A stretch of DNA of 64,000 bases from Lachnospiraceae bacterium (GTDB taxonomy: Bacteria > Bacillota > Clostridia > Lachnospirales > Lachnospiraceae): the NCBI GenBank assembly GCA_015057275.1, contig SVEO01000005.1, forward strand, positions 62,001-126,000, written 5' to 3'. The stretch's first letter is position 1, and every line of letters begins with the position of its first letter. Shown one piece after another: positions 43,684 through 53,926 of this stretch. Below the pieces are notes generated by a model. That model did not search any database, was not told the origin of the DNA, and was given only the letters and a program-made list of their open reading frames with translations. The translations under genes and the position numbers were made by a program.

Positions 43684-44826
43684 GTGTATAAAGGCACAAT
43701 TATTTATGTGGGAAATTTTGAACTGCCGGATAAAGGAGCATCTGCAAATCGTGTTGTGGCAAATGGAAAAATATTTACACAACTTGGATACAGAGTCGTT
43801 TTTTTAGGCATAAGAAAAGATGTATTATTTGATAATATTTGTGTGACTGAGTTTGACGCAAATATGTACGAGGAAGCTTACCCGCGTAATGCATACCAAT
43901 GGATGAAGCATATGTGTAGTGTAAAAAATATCAAAATGTTGGCCGAACAGTATGATGACACCTGCATGATTATTTTATATAATGCACCATTTGTGTTGCT
44001 TCAAACAGCAAAGAGACATTTTAAAAAATCAAAGATAAAAGTTGTCTATGATTGTACCGAGTGGACAACAGTTACAGATGGCTCTATAATCAAACGATTT
44101 ATTAAAAAGATAGATGAGCGTTTTGTTCGACAAAAAGCTGGTTCGGTTGCAGATGGTATGATTGTAATCAGTCATATGATGGAAAAAGCATATTCGATGA
44201 ACAAACCTCTCATCTTATTGCCACCATTAGTGGATTTGAATGATGAAATATGGAATCAAAAAAGAAAAAAAGAGTCAAGTGATTTTGAATTTTGTTTCGC
44301 AGGAATGCTGGATGGAAACAAGGATAGTCTTGACAAAATCGTGGAGGCATTTGCAGAATTAAAACATGCGAATTCTATTTTGCGCATTATCGGTGTATCA
44401 AGAGAGGAATTCCTTGCCTACTATCCTGATTTGGAAAAAGTCGTGAATAAGGCAGTTGGGGATATCTGTTTTATGGGAAGGCTCTCGCATAAGGAAACAA
44501 TTCAGTATGTTCAAAACTGTGATTGCTATATTTTTGTTCGACCGTCTGATTTAAGAAATAATGCGGGATTTCCGACTAAGTTTGCAGAAGCTTATTCCTG
44601 CGGATGTCCGATGATTGCATCGAATGTCAGTGATATTGGCGAATACTTTACTTCCGGTGCAGACGGCATACTTTTGGATTGTCTTACTGTCTGCGAAATT
44701 AAACAGGCGATGCAAACTGTCATGGCGAATGATGTGGATGACATGAAATGCGAGAAGAAACGAGTATTTCATTATGAGTCATATGCCGAAAGATGCGAAA
44801 AATGGATGGAACAACTATTAGATTAA
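43684..44826 (+). CDS. GT4-like glycosyltransferase
   Basis: This 380-residue cytosolic protein has the GT-B layout: an N-terminal domain starting IIYVGNFELPDKGASANRVV and a C-terminal domain with CFAGMLDGNKDSLDKIVEAF and the donor-binding region FVRPSDLRNNAGFPTKFAEAY. Only distant resemblance to GT4 is visible, so donor and acceptor are unknown. The GTG at 43684 has AAGGAG eight bases upstream; a GTG at 43675 overlaps that site and is rejected. It is the second glycosyltransferase of the locus. Confidence 0.78.
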   Translation: MYKGTIIYVGNFELPDKGASANRVVANGKIFTQLGYRVVFLGIRKDVLFDNICVTEFDANMYEEAYPRNAYQWMKHMCSVKNIKMLAEQYDDTCMIILYNAPFVLLQTAKRHFKKSKIKVVYDCTEWTTVTDGSIIKRFIKKIDERFVRQKAGSVADGMIVISHMMEKAYSMNKPLILLPPLVDLNDEIWNQKRKKESSDFEFCFAGMLDGNKDSLDKIVEAFAELKHANSILRIIGVSREEFLAYYPDLEKVVNKAVGDICFMGRLSHKETIQYVQNCDCYIFVRPSDLRNNAGFPTKFAEAYSCGCPMIASNVSDIGEYFTSGADGILLDCLTVCEIKQAMQTVMANDVDDMKCEKKRVFHYESYAERCEKWMEQLLD

Positions 44827-44841
44827 ATTAAGGAGAAACGT

Positions 44842-46050
44842 ATGAGAGCGAGTTTTTTACACTATGGCTCAATACAGAAGATAGCAATACTCTATATTAT
44901 TATTTGGTCGATTTCACCACCTCTTGAAATTGACATGATATATCGTTTGATTGCACTTGCATGTGCCGGAATATGGGGCATCTTTGCCATTACGCGTGGA
45001 TTGCCATACGAACGACAACATTTGTATGCTTTATTTTTCCTTCTCATGGTATGCCTGATTGGTTTTATTGAAACAAGCAGTCTAAAGGGTGTATTAAGAC
45101 AAATTGCTATCATTATATTAGTATTATGTTTTATCATCAATTATTTCTATCAGGGACGATGGGAAGAATTAAAAGGAATTATACCAATTGTTTTAATTGT
45201 ATTTATATTTTTTAACCTAAAAACAGCAGCGGTTTTGATTGAGGACCCAACCATCGCGCGTAAGCTGGTGCGAGCGGACGAGAGTATTTATCCATATTTG
45301 CGGCAGGGGGTTGGCGGATATAATTTGATTTATCCTCAGGTCTGTATTTTTCCAGCTATTTTAGCGTGGATTATAAAAGCGTTTCGTAATAACAAAACTT
45401 GTTTTCTAATCGGATGTGTCTGGCTTATTTCCTACGTATTATGTATACTAAATGCAGGATATTCCATTGCGATTTTTGCAACTATTTTAGGAATGTTTAT
45501 GCTATGGTTTTACAAAGGGGAAAACGTTCTGGGAGCGTTTTTGATGGCAATAGTTATCTTTCTAATTGGATTAGGGAGCATCCTATATGTAGATGGAATT
45601 AGAAATTCTTTACTACAAATATTTGACGGAACCGCTGTTGCGAAAAAAATTAATGACTTAGTTGCTTCTGCAGAAGCAGGTGCGGCAGAAGGCTCGATTT
45701 ATGTTAGAATAAATGCTTATCGGTCCAGCTTGAAAGCGATTTTTAATTATCCGATTATTGGCGGTTTATGGTTTGGAAGTGGCGGCGGTCATTCCGCACT
45801 TTTAGATGCCTTTGCAAAATATGGTGTTTGGGGCGGATATATCTATGCAAAAATGCTGTTTCATGTCCCCAATTATTATAATAGAAATATAGAACATCGA
45901 TATATTCGTGCTATTTCGAATGCAGTGTTGGTATCTATATTGTTTGTTTGTATTTTTGACTCTTTCACATACTCATTTATGTGTATGGTTTTGCTTGTGT
46001 TGCCATTATTATACGAAGATATTATAGGTTGGGAGCGAATTAACGAATGA
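44842..46050 (+). CDS. Wzy/O-antigen-ligase-like polytopic membrane protein
   Basis: This 402-residue protein has about ten to eleven hydrophobic helices and a larger outside loop, the layout of Wzy polymerases and WaaL-type ligases. The late GLWFGSGGGHSALLDAFAKYG segment resembles the conserved His-containing loop of O-antigen ligase-like proteins. It probably polymerises or transfers lipid-linked glycan outside the membrane. Membership is assigned by topology and that loop; sequence in this class is very divergent. AAGGAG precedes the ATG. It ends with an ATGA overlap with the next glycosyltransferase. Confidence 0.75.
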   Translation: MRASFLHYGSIQKIAILYIIIWSISPPLEIDMIYRLIALACAGIWGIFAITRGLPYERQHLYALFFLLMVCLIGFIETSSLKGVLRQIAIIILVLCFIINYFYQGRWEELKGIIPIVLIVFIFFNLKTAAVLIEDPTIARKLVRADESIYPYLRQGVGGYNLIYPQVCIFPAILAWIIKAFRNNKTCFLIGCVWLISYVLCILNAGYSIAIFATILGMFMLWFYKGENVLGAFLMAIVIFLIGLGSILYVDGIRNSLLQIFDGTAVAKKINDLVASAEAGAAEGSIYVRINAYRSSLKAIFNYPIIGGLWFGSGGGHSALLDAFAKYGVWGGYIYAKMLFHVPNYYNRNIEHRYIRAISNAVLVSILFVCIFDSFTYSFMCMVLLVLPLLYEDIIGWERINE

Positions 46051-47315
46051 AAGTGCTTTGGACAGTAAATTTAATTCCGTCTGAATTAGCGGTTGCATTA
46101 AAAGTTAATGTAGAAGTATTAGGAGGATGGGTTGAGTCGATGGCGGCGCAACTTAGACAGGTAGAAAATATTGAACTTGCGATAGCTTGTAAGACGGATT
46201 CAGAACGCGAATTTGAGGAAGAAATCCGTGGAGTAAAATACTATAGTTTGTCGTATTCTTCGAAAACAAGCATAGAAGAGCTAGAAAGTAAATGCGCTTC
46301 CATCCTTGCACGTTTTCAACCGGATATAATACAAATTGAAGGAACAGAGTTCCTACATGCGAAAGCGATGCTTCAGATGGGTAAGAGGCAAGGAATTCCA
46401 ACGGTTGTTTCCATGCAGGGGATTTTAAACGGGCAGTATGCGTATCAATGTGGGCATTTGCCAATGGATGATATGATGGTGTCGATGTCGCTTACGGATA
46501 TGTTTGCCGCTTGGATTTTGCATCTGCGAAAGACAAGATGGTATAAACCAAGAATGAAACCGGAAAGAGATATCATTAAGAATGCTGAGTATATTTTGGG
46601 ACGAACGACATGGGATAGGGCACACACATATGCACTTAATCCGACTGCAAAATATTATTCGTGCAATCGAGTATTGCGCAAGCCGTTTTATGCTACACGT
46701 TGGAATATAAATGAGATAGAGAAGCATTCTATCTACGTTGGAAACGGTTATTATGCCTTAAAAGGTCTTCATTTTGTTATTCGAGCATTACCGCAGCTTA
46801 TACGCGAATATCCGGATGTGAAACTGTATGTTGCCGGCTATAAGCCATACGAAAGTAATGATAAACGTTCTATCATCAAAAAGGGATATGCAGCGTATTT
46901 GAAAAAATTAATCAAGGAGCTAAATGTGGAGGAACATGTTTGCTTTACGGGTCCGTTAAAAGCCGAACAGGTTGCAGACAAGCTTGCGCATGTTCATGCA
47001 TATGTTTTATGTTCGGTTGCAGAAAATAGTCCAAATACCTTAGGCGAAGCAATGTTAATCGGAACACCTTGTGTGGCTTCTTATGTTGGCGGGGTGCCGG
47101 ATATGGTCGATGATGGCGCAGAGGCTTTGCTTTACAGGGATGATGACCCTGCATTGCTGGCGTGGGCAATCAAACGAATCTTTGATGATGATACACTTGC
47201 ATGCCGTTTGTCAGAAAAAGCGCATAAGCGTGCTTCTTTGACACACGATGAAACAATAAATGCAAATCAATTAATCCACGTATATGAAGAAATCCTAGAA
47301 AACAGGGGGAAATAA
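46047..47315 (+). CDS. GT4 glycosyltransferase
   Basis: This 422-residue GT-B enzyme starts VLWTVNLIPSELAVAL and has LGGWVESMAAQL for acceptor binding. The C-terminal domain carries SIYVGNGYYALKGLHFVIRAL and the donor-site stretch CSVAENSPNTLGEAMLIG, where an Asn-rich segment sits before the final glutamate of the E-x7-E motif. It is a retaining transferase by family; sugars are not readable. Its start overlaps the polymerase-like gene by four bases. Confidence 0.85.
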   Translation: MKVLWTVNLIPSELAVALKVNVEVLGGWVESMAAQLRQVENIELAIACKTDSEREFEEEIRGVKYYSLSYSSKTSIEELESKCASILARFQPDIIQIEGTEFLHAKAMLQMGKRQGIPTVVSMQGILNGQYAYQCGHLPMDDMMVSMSLTDMFAAWILHLRKTRWYKPRMKPERDIIKNAEYILGRTTWDRAHTYALNPTAKYYSCNRVLRKPFYATRWNINEIEKHSIYVGNGYYALKGLHFVIRALPQLIREYPDVKLYVAGYKPYESNDKRSIIKKGYAAYLKKLIKELNVEEHVCFTGPLKAEQVADKLAHVHAYVLCSVAENSPNTLGEAMLIGTPCVASYVGGVPDMVDDGAEALLYRDDDPALLAWAIKRIFDDDTLACRLSEKAHKRASLTHDETINANQLIHVYEEILENRGK

Positions 47316-47319
47316 TAAT

Positions 47320-48252
47320 ATGAATTATGCTCCAATTGTTATGTTTGTATATAATCGCGCAGATCATTTTAAGCAGACGTATGAAGCGCTTGCAAAGTGT
47401 GAAGAAGCGCAATATTCTGATTTGTTCATTTACTCAGATGGAGCCAAAAGTGCGGATGGAGAAAAAAAAGTCAGTGAAGTGAGAAACGCTGTTCGTATCG
47501 TACAAAAAGAAAATGCGTTTCAGACAATTACACTCATTGAAAGTCCTGTGAATCTTGGCTTGGCTGCCTCGGTAATCAAAGGTGTAACCGAAGTAATCAG
47601 AAAATATGGAAAAGCGATTGTTGTAGAGGATGACTGTGTTACATCACCTTATTTTTTGAAATTTATGAACCGTTGTTTAGATTATTATGAGACAGATGAA
47701 CAAATCGGTTCGATTGCCGGCTTTTCTCCTGTTTTGCCATTGCCGGCTTCCTTCAAAGAAGATGTGTTTTGCGCGTATCGTTCTTGCAGCTGGGGATGGG
47801 CAACCTGGAAGAATCGTTGGGAGGATGTAGACTGGGAATTGAATCATATGGACGATTTTTATAAAATTCCGAGACTCATTCGCAAGCTCAATTCCAATGG
47901 AAGTGACCGTTTCCTTCGATTATATCGACAGACAAAAGGGAATGGAAGCTCCTGGTCGGTTCGCTTTGGAGCTCATTTGGTAAGAAAAAATCAACTTACG
48001 GTATACCCGAAGCATTCCTATATTCAAAATATTGGATGTGATGAATCAGGAGTACATAGTAAATCTGAAGATGCAGTAAAGATGCGGGTTGACTTGTCAA
48101 AAGCAATTGAAAATCCGCAGTTAAATGCGGCCAAGGTCTATCATGAAGTTCAGAAGATAATGAAAAAGCACTATTCGTCCGGAGTTTGGTCGGAATGCAA
48201 GCGATTTATCGCTACGGTGTTTATTTTACTTAAGGAACGTGTAAAAGTTTGA
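47320..48252 (+). CDS. GT-A fold glycosyltransferase (GT2-like)
   Basis: This 310-residue protein begins APIVMFVYNRADHFKQTYEAL and has the metal-binding VVEDDCVTSPYF motif (an EDD version of DxD) near residue 105. A SCSWGWATWKNRW block near 167 is shared with a group of bacterial polysaccharide transferases often annotated as GT2 or as GNT-I-like. It lacks the classical DDGSTDDS motif of its GT2 neighbours, so it is a different subfamily. AACAGGGGGAAATAAT precedes the ATG. Confidence 0.8.
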   Translation: MNYAPIVMFVYNRADHFKQTYEALAKCEEAQYSDLFIYSDGAKSADGEKKVSEVRNAVRIVQKENAFQTITLIESPVNLGLAASVIKGVTEVIRKYGKAIVVEDDCVTSPYFLKFMNRCLDYYETDEQIGSIAGFSPVLPLPASFKEDVFCAYRSCSWGWATWKNRWEDVDWELNHMDDFYKIPRLIRKLNSNGSDRFLRLYRQTKGNGSSWSVRFGAHLVRKNQLTVYPKHSYIQNIGCDESGVHSKSEDAVKMRVDLSKAIENPQLNAAKVYHEVQKIMKKHYSSGVWSECKRFIATVFILLKERVKV

Positions 48253-48271
48253 TAAAGTTTGTAGGGTAGTT

Positions 48272-49252
48272 ATGGAAAAGAGTGAATTAATTAGTGTTAT
48301 CATACCGGTCTATAATATAGAAAAATATTTGCGAGAATGTGTGGATAGCGTATTAAATCAGACCTATCAAAATTTTGAGATTATTTTGGTGGATGATGGC
48401 TCAACAGATGATTCCGGAAAGATTTGTGATTACTATGCGGAAAGCAATAGTAAGGTACAGGTGATTCATAAAACAAATGGGGGAGCATCATCAGCAAGGA
48501 ATGTAGGAATGAAAGCAGCAACAGGCAAATATATTTATTTCCTGGATAGTGATGATAAAATTGTTTCCAATGCCTTATATATATTATTTGAACGTGCAGA
48601 AAAAGAAGCAGCAGATGTTCTTTTTTTTGAAGCCTACTCATTTAGAGAAAATGAGACGGAGATGATAAAAGGAAATTATTCGTACCGGAACCAATACAAC
48701 CATGATAAAGGACATGTAGTATTAGAGAGCCTAATTAAAAATAATGAATTTCATGTCAGTATTCCGTTGCTCTTTATCAGAAGAGAGTTTTTAAATGAGA
48801 CAAGGCTCAAATTGGTAGAAGGCATTATGTACGAGGATATGATTTTTACATACGAGTTATTTTGCAAGGCAAATAAAGTTGTACATGTGCCGGAGAGCTT
48901 GTATCAACGTCGATATAGGGCTGGGTCGGTCATGCAAACGCATAAGAGTACACGAAATTTTGTGAGTGCGTATGTTGTATTTCAGCATTTAAATAAAAAT
49001 ATGTCGCAATCATATATATTAAGCGACAAGGCTTCCAAACAGTACATTTCCAAATGGGCACTTAATACATTAAATCTGTATAGCCACTTGACTCGAAGGG
49101 AACGTAATGAGTGTAAGGAAGACCATAAATGCCTGAAGAAAGAAATACTTGCAAACAAAGCATATGATAACAAAGCCTTATATATGAGATGCTATGGTAT
49201 ATTTCCGTGGTTTTGCTACAAAGTTTTTGAGAAAGTGTTTATACATATTTGA
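48272..49252 (+). CDS. GT2 glycosyltransferase (module copy 1)
   Basis: This 326-residue inverting transferase has the GT-A core: SVIIPVYNIEKYLRECV, VDDGSTDDSG, the GGASSARNVGMKAATG loop and the metal motif FLDSDD near residue 89. Its first 60 residues are strikingly close to those of the GT2 at 51669. It begins the first of three GT2+GT4 pairs. Acceptor-side residues differ between copies, so they probably make different linkages. Sugars unknown. Confidence 0.88.
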   Translation: MEKSELISVIIPVYNIEKYLRECVDSVLNQTYQNFEIILVDDGSTDDSGKICDYYAESNSKVQVIHKTNGGASSARNVGMKAATGKYIYFLDSDDKIVSNALYILFERAEKEAADVLFFEAYSFRENETEMIKGNYSYRNQYNHDKGHVVLESLIKNNEFHVSIPLLFIRREFLNETRLKLVEGIMYEDMIFTYELFCKANKVVHVPESLYQRRYRAGSVMQTHKSTRNFVSAYVVFQHLNKNMSQSYILSDKASKQYISKWALNTLNLYSHLTRRERNECKEDHKCLKKEILANKAYDNKALYMRCYGIFPWFCYKVFEKVFIHI

Positions 49253-49264
49253 GAGGGAAAAAAG

Positions 49265-50467
49265 GTGAATAAACAGATTTTGATGGTCATGCCGGTTATG
49301 AAAGGCGGCGGAGCTGAAAGAGTAGCGGCACTATTAATGAACGAATTTCACAAATGTGGACATCATGCTGAGTTTTTGCTTACTTCTTCCACTGCAGATG
49401 AAGTGGTAAGAAGGGATTTGGATGATGAGATACCTTTAATTCTTCTGCAGGAACAAATATCCAATAAGGTTAAGATTATTGATATTTGGGAAAAAGTAGT
49501 GAGGTTATACGCTTCATTTTTCAGCCGTATTTTTGAGAAAATGAAGAAGCCGGTTCCAAGTCATTTTGCCTATTTATCTTTCATGAGTCAATATGGGAAG
49601 GAAGTTCGTCAGTTACGTACTCTCATGAAAAACAATCCGAATATCATAGTGATTACTTTTCTGCAACCGTCAATTCCGATGGTGGTTTTAGCTGCGAGAG
49701 GATTACCGAACAAGATTATTATATCAGAACGCGGCGACCCGGAAAGATTGATGAAAAAACGGTACGGAAAAAAATTTATCGAAAAGTATTATGATAGAGT
49801 AAATGCAGCAGTTTTCCAAACGCCGGAAGCATTAGCAACTTACCCGGCTTGCGTAAGCAAAAACGGGGTAGTAATTTCGAATCCGGTAAAACATGATTTG
49901 CCGGCAGTTTATCACGGCAAGCGCAATAAAAACATTACAACTTTTTGTCGCATTTCCAGACAAAAGAATTTACCAATGTTAATAGAAGCATTTGCTTTAT
50001 TACATAAAGAGCATCCGGATTATAGATTAAGAATTTTTGGCAATGCATTGAATGAAGATGATAGGAAGGTTAAAGAGCATATCGAAAATCAGTTAAAGCA
50101 GTTGAATTTAACCGATTGTGTTGAGCGACTTCCTTTTAGTGCCACAATACATGAAGAGATTATATATGATGCTATGTATGTGAATTCTTCAGATTATGAA
50201 GGTATTTCCAATGCTATGTTAGAAGCAATGGCAATTGGAATGCCGGTTGTCTGTACAGACTGCCCAATCGGAGGTGCGCATGCCACCATTCAAAACGAAG
50301 TAAATGGTATGCTGGTGCCGGTTGGAGATGCCAAGGCAATGTATTTGGCAATGAAAAAAATTGTTGAAGATGAATCGTTTGCAGAGACATTGTCACATAA
50401 TGCAGCTAAGATAAGAGAAACATTATCTCTGAATAATATTGCAAAGAAATGGATGGAGTTGTTATAG
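49265..50467 (+). CDS. GT4 glycosyltransferase (module copy 1)
   Basis: This 400-residue GT-B enzyme has MVMPVMKGGGAERVAALL at the start, IISERGDPERL, CRISRQKNLPMLIEAF and the donor motif SSDYEGISNAMLEAMA with CTDCPIGGA after it. These blocks recur in the GT4 genes at 52718 and 55054, which are clear paralogues. It likely adds a hexose or N-acetylhexosamine with retention; donor unknown. The start is GTG with GAGAGG upstream. The stop abuts the next ATG. Confidence 0.9.
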   Translation: MNKQILMVMPVMKGGGAERVAALLMNEFHKCGHHAEFLLTSSTADEVVRRDLDDEIPLILLQEQISNKVKIIDIWEKVVRLYASFFSRIFEKMKKPVPSHFAYLSFMSQYGKEVRQLRTLMKNNPNIIVITFLQPSIPMVVLAARGLPNKIIISERGDPERLMKKRYGKKFIEKYYDRVNAAVFQTPEALATYPACVSKNGVVISNPVKHDLPAVYHGKRNKNITTFCRISRQKNLPMLIEAFALLHKEHPDYRLRIFGNALNEDDRKVKEHIENQLKQLNLTDCVERLPFSATIHEEIIYDAMYVNSSDYEGISNAMLEAMAIGMPVVCTDCPIGGAHATIQNEVNGMLVPVGDAKAMYLAMKKIVEDESFAETLSHNAAKIRETLSLNNIAKKWMELL

Positions 50468-51679
50468 ATGATGCAGAGTCGAAAGAAAAAAGTTTTATTT
50501 GTGGTACATCAATTGAATTATGGTGGTGTTCAGAAGGCACTTCTTACGGCGTTGAATGCAATTGATTATACGCAAAATGATGTTACGCTTTATGTGCGAA
50601 AAAATCGTGTACACTTACTTCCATATTTAAATAAACAGGTAAGTAAAGTAATTATTAATCAAGATACGACCCATTACTATCGTAAGCCATATGTTATCTA
50701 CTTGCTGATATGCAAACACGTTGGTAAATTGTTTAAACGTACAAAATGGAGTGCATCGATACAAAAAAAATTAGTGGCATATCTTAATAAATCACAGATG
50801 ATTTATGAGAAGAATCATTATTTTTGCAGTGATGAGGAATATGATGTTGCGATTTCTTATATTTCCGGTTATACAGCGCAGTTTGTTGCGCAATACGTTA
50901 AGGCAAAAAAGAAAGTGATGTTTTATCATGCAAGTACAGATGAAAACCATGCACTTCATGAAACGATTATGTCATATTTTGACTGTATTGTAGGTGTAAA
51001 TGCAAATGTACAAAAAAAATTAGGTGAATTTTATCCTAATTTTTTAAATAAGATGACGTTTGTCGAAAATTATGTAGATGCAACGGAAGTTTTTGAAAAA
51101 AGTAGAGCATGTGCTAGTTGTGCTGGTTCATCGCGAGAGGGAAAGATTATTTTATGTTCCTGTGGCCGATTAGCACAAGTAAAAGGATTTGATTTAGCAG
51201 TAAATACTGCAAGAATTTTGAAAAATAAGCAGATTCCATTTGTTTGGTATTTTGTGGGAGATGGACCGGAACGGTTAAAATTAGAACAGCTTATAAAAAA
51301 ATATGGACTTGTTAACGATGTTATAATTACTGGGATGCAGGACAATCCGTATCCTTATATTGCAGGATGTGATATTTATGTGCAACCATCATATGAAGAA
51401 GCGCATCCATTGGCCATTATTGAGGCACTTATACTTTGTCGTCCTGTTGTAACTACTGCCACGGTAGGGGGACAATCTTTGATACAACAAGGTGTAAATG
51501 GCCTAATAGCAGATATAGACGAACAATCGTTGGCTAATGCTATTATACGTATGATGAAAGAAGAAACATTGCACCATAAAATGGTTGAATATTTGCAAAA
51601 TATTGATCATTCAGATGATTTTGAAAAATATAAGAAGCGTTGGCGAGAACTTTTAGAGGTAAACAAAAATGAAATTTAG
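50468..51679 (+). CDS. GT4 glycosyltransferase
   Basis: This 403-residue GT-B transferase starts VLFVVHQLNYGGVQKALLTAL and carries CGRLAQVKGFDLAVNTARIL and the donor motif QPSYEEAHPLAIIEALIL. It is a GT4 of a different subgroup from the repeated module copies: it lacks SERGDP and the CTDCP block. Codons are noticeably richer in A and T than in neighbouring genes, as in the next gene. It abuts the previous stop and overlaps the next start by 11 bases. Confidence 0.87.
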   Translation: MMQSRKKKVLFVVHQLNYGGVQKALLTALNAIDYTQNDVTLYVRKNRVHLLPYLNKQVSKVIINQDTTHYYRKPYVIYLLICKHVGKLFKRTKWSASIQKKLVAYLNKSQMIYEKNHYFCSDEEYDVAISYISGYTAQFVAQYVKAKKKVMFYHASTDENHALHETIMSYFDCIVGVNANVQKKLGEFYPNFLNKMTFVENYVDATEVFEKSRACASCAGSSREGKIILCSCGRLAQVKGFDLAVNTARILKNKQIPFVWYFVGDGPERLKLEQLIKKYGLVNDVIITGMQDNPYPYIAGCDIYVQPSYEEAHPLAIIEALILCRPVVTTATVGGQSLIQQGVNGLIADIDEQSLANAIIRMMKEETLHHKMVEYLQNIDHSDDFEKYKKRWRELLEVNKNEI

Positions 51680-52748
51680 TATTCTTGTACCAGTTTATAA
51701 TGTGGAACAGTATCTTGAACAATGTATTCAATCTGTGTTGAATCAGACTTATCAAAATTTTGAACTTATTTTAGTTGACGATGGTTCTGCAGATGATAGT
51801 GGTCGAATATGTGATAAGTTTGCAGAACTGTATCCGGGGAAAATTTTTGTTGTACATAAAAAAAATCAAGGTCTGATTTCAGCTAGACGAGTTGGAATAT
51901 TAAAGGCAACGGGTGAGTTTTCTGTTTTTGTGGACTCAGATGATTTTATTGAATTGAATCTTCTAGAGACATTGGCAGGATATTTGAATAGAGACAATTA
52001 TATAGATATGCTTCTTTATTCTTTTCAGTATTATCGAAATGAAAAAAAGGAAGGCAGGTTTCGTAAAGTTTTTACAGATGGAACGATATGGGATAACGAG
52101 AATAAAAAGGAATTGTATGAAAAATTAATTTATTCTTCGGATATTACCAGTATATGGACGAAGTGTATCAGAACATCAGTTTTAAAAGAAGATCCGACAG
52201 ATTATGTGCAGTATTATGGGAAAAATATGGCAGAAGATTTACTCCAGTCTCTTTATCCACTGACGGCTGCCAGAAAAGTTGCATATACAGAGAAAATGTT
52301 GTATAATTATCGGATTAATGATGAGAGTATTTCACGCAGTTTTCGCCCGGAGACAATACAAAGTAAAAATACAATACATGTTTACGAAAAGATTCTTGAA
52401 TATCTTTCTGAATGGGGAATGGATGATGAAGAAATTCGTGAAAAATTAAAGGCACGCTGGTTCAATGATGTCATGTATATGATGACAAAATATTATGAAG
52501 GGGCCTCTAAAAAAGAAGAAAGACAAAAGGTGGTTTCTTTTGACTGGGACACGCTGCTTCCAAAAGGTTCCAATGATGCTACCAATAACTATGCAAACGT
52601 ACAATATAAGAAATTGTACTATTTATGGAAAAAAAGAGAGATAAATGCTATCGATAGATATTTTTTAAAGAAAAAATGCTATCAAAAGATAAAAAGCTGG
52701 AAAAAGGTGTTACGAGGATGGCGTACAAAAAAGAGATCACATTTTTGA
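51669..52748 (+). CDS. GT2 glycosyltransferase (module copy 2)
   Basis: This 359-residue GT-A enzyme has SILVPVYNVEQYLEQCI, VDDGSADDSGRICDKFA and FVDSDD. The N-terminal half resembles the GT2 at 48272 closely, also at the DNA level. The C-terminal half is divergent and basic (KKKCYQKIKSWKK), possibly for membrane association. It overlaps both neighbours, 11 bases upstream and 31 downstream, indicating tight coupling. Sugars unknown. Confidence 0.87.
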   Translation: MKFSILVPVYNVEQYLEQCIQSVLNQTYQNFELILVDDGSADDSGRICDKFAELYPGKIFVVHKKNQGLISARRVGILKATGEFSVFVDSDDFIELNLLETLAGYLNRDNYIDMLLYSFQYYRNEKKEGRFRKVFTDGTIWDNENKKELYEKLIYSSDITSIWTKCIRTSVLKEDPTDYVQYYGKNMAEDLLQSLYPLTAARKVAYTEKMLYNYRINDESISRSFRPETIQSKNTIHVYEKILEYLSEWGMDDEEIREKLKARWFNDVMYMMTKYYEGASKKEERQKVVSFDWDTLLPKGSNDATNNYANVQYKKLYYLWKKREINAIDRYFLKKKCYQKIKSWKKVLRGWRTKKRSHF

Positions 52749-53926
52749 TAAAAGTAATGAATGGCGGCGGGGCAGAGCGTGTCATCTCAATTTTAAGTCG
52801 TGCTTTGGCGGGAAAAGGATATGCGGTTACTCTTATTTTGACGCATCAGAAGATGAAAGATGCATATTTAAAAGATATGGATGATAGAGTGCATGTGTTA
52901 TCCTTGGAGGATCAAACGGAATCGTTGTCGAAACTATCTTTTGGTGCTAATATGCGCATGTTATATGCACGCGTTCTGGGAAAAGCAAGCAAACTGTTCC
53001 GCGATAAAGAATTGGAGCTTTCACTGATCAATAAATATTATGCAAGAAATTATACAAAGATAATGTGGTTGAAAGACTATTTTAAACGTCACGATTCCAG
53101 TACAGTGATTGCTTTTTTATATGACACTATTTTTTTGACATTGTTGTCAATTAGACCGAGCAATAAGCTAATTATCTCTGAGCGTGGGGATCCACAGCAA
53201 TCTATGGGAAGCAAGACCACTATGGCTTTCCTGCGCAGAGCCTTTCCGAAGGCAGACCATATTGTCTTTCAATCCCCGGATGTTCAAAGATGGTATCTTG
53301 ACAATATGCAGATAGAAGGACAGGTGATCTTTAATCCGGTTAAATCGAATCTTCCGGAAAGATTTGTTGGAGAACGAAAGCGTAGAATTGTAAATTTTTG
53401 TAGGATATCGACGCAAAAGAATTTGGAACTTTTAATAACTGCATTTAACCGGCTACAAAAAGATTATCCGCAATACGAGTTATTTATCTATGGTAACGCT
53501 GTGGGAAATGGTGCAGAAGGATACTTGGAGCATATAAAAACATGTATAGAAGAAACAGGATGCATGAATCAAATTCATCTTTTGAGTGGAAAAAGTAATA
53601 TACATGAAGAGATCAGAGATTATGCGATGTTTGTGTCATCTTCAGATTTTGAAGGGATGTCCAATTCCATGTTGGAGTCCATGGCAACAGGGTTGCCGAC
53701 GATTTGTACGGATTGCCCTGCCGGTGGAGCGCGGGCTGTCATTCGTGACCATGAAAACGGTATTCTGGTTCCGGTAAGAGATGCAGAGCGTATGTATCTC
53801 GCGATGAAGGAACTCATCGAGAATCCTGCGTTGGCGGAAAAATTGTCCGAGAATGGAAGCAATATCCGCAATGTTTTATCAGTAGAGAACATTATTGAAA
53901 AATGGATGGAAATTATAAATGATTAA
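52718..53926 (+). CDS. GT4 glycosyltransferase (module copy 2)
   Basis: This 402-residue GT-B enzyme carries the same block order as the GT4 at 49265: FLIKVMNGGGAERVISIL, IISERGDPQQS, NFCRISTQKNLELLI, SSDFEGMSNSMLESMA and CTDCPAGGARAVI. I place the start at ATG 52718, with AAGGTG eight bases upstream, giving a 31-base overlap with the GT2 gene. An ATG at 52676 has no ribosome binding site. Confidence 0.88.
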   Translation: MAYKKEITFLIKVMNGGGAERVISILSRALAGKGYAVTLILTHQKMKDAYLKDMDDRVHVLSLEDQTESLSKLSFGANMRMLYARVLGKASKLFRDKELELSLINKYYARNYTKIMWLKDYFKRHDSSTVIAFLYDTIFLTLLSIRPSNKLIISERGDPQQSMGSKTTMAFLRRAFPKADHIVFQSPDVQRWYLDNMQIEGQVIFNPVKSNLPERFVGERKRRIVNFCRISTQKNLELLITAFNRLQKDYPQYELFIYGNAVGNGAEGYLEHIKTCIEETGCMNQIHLLSGKSNIHEEIRDYAMFVSSSDFEGMSNSMLESMATGLPTICTDCPAGGARAVIRDHENGILVPVRDAERMYLAMKELIENPALAEKLSENGSNIRNVLSVENIIEKWMEIIND

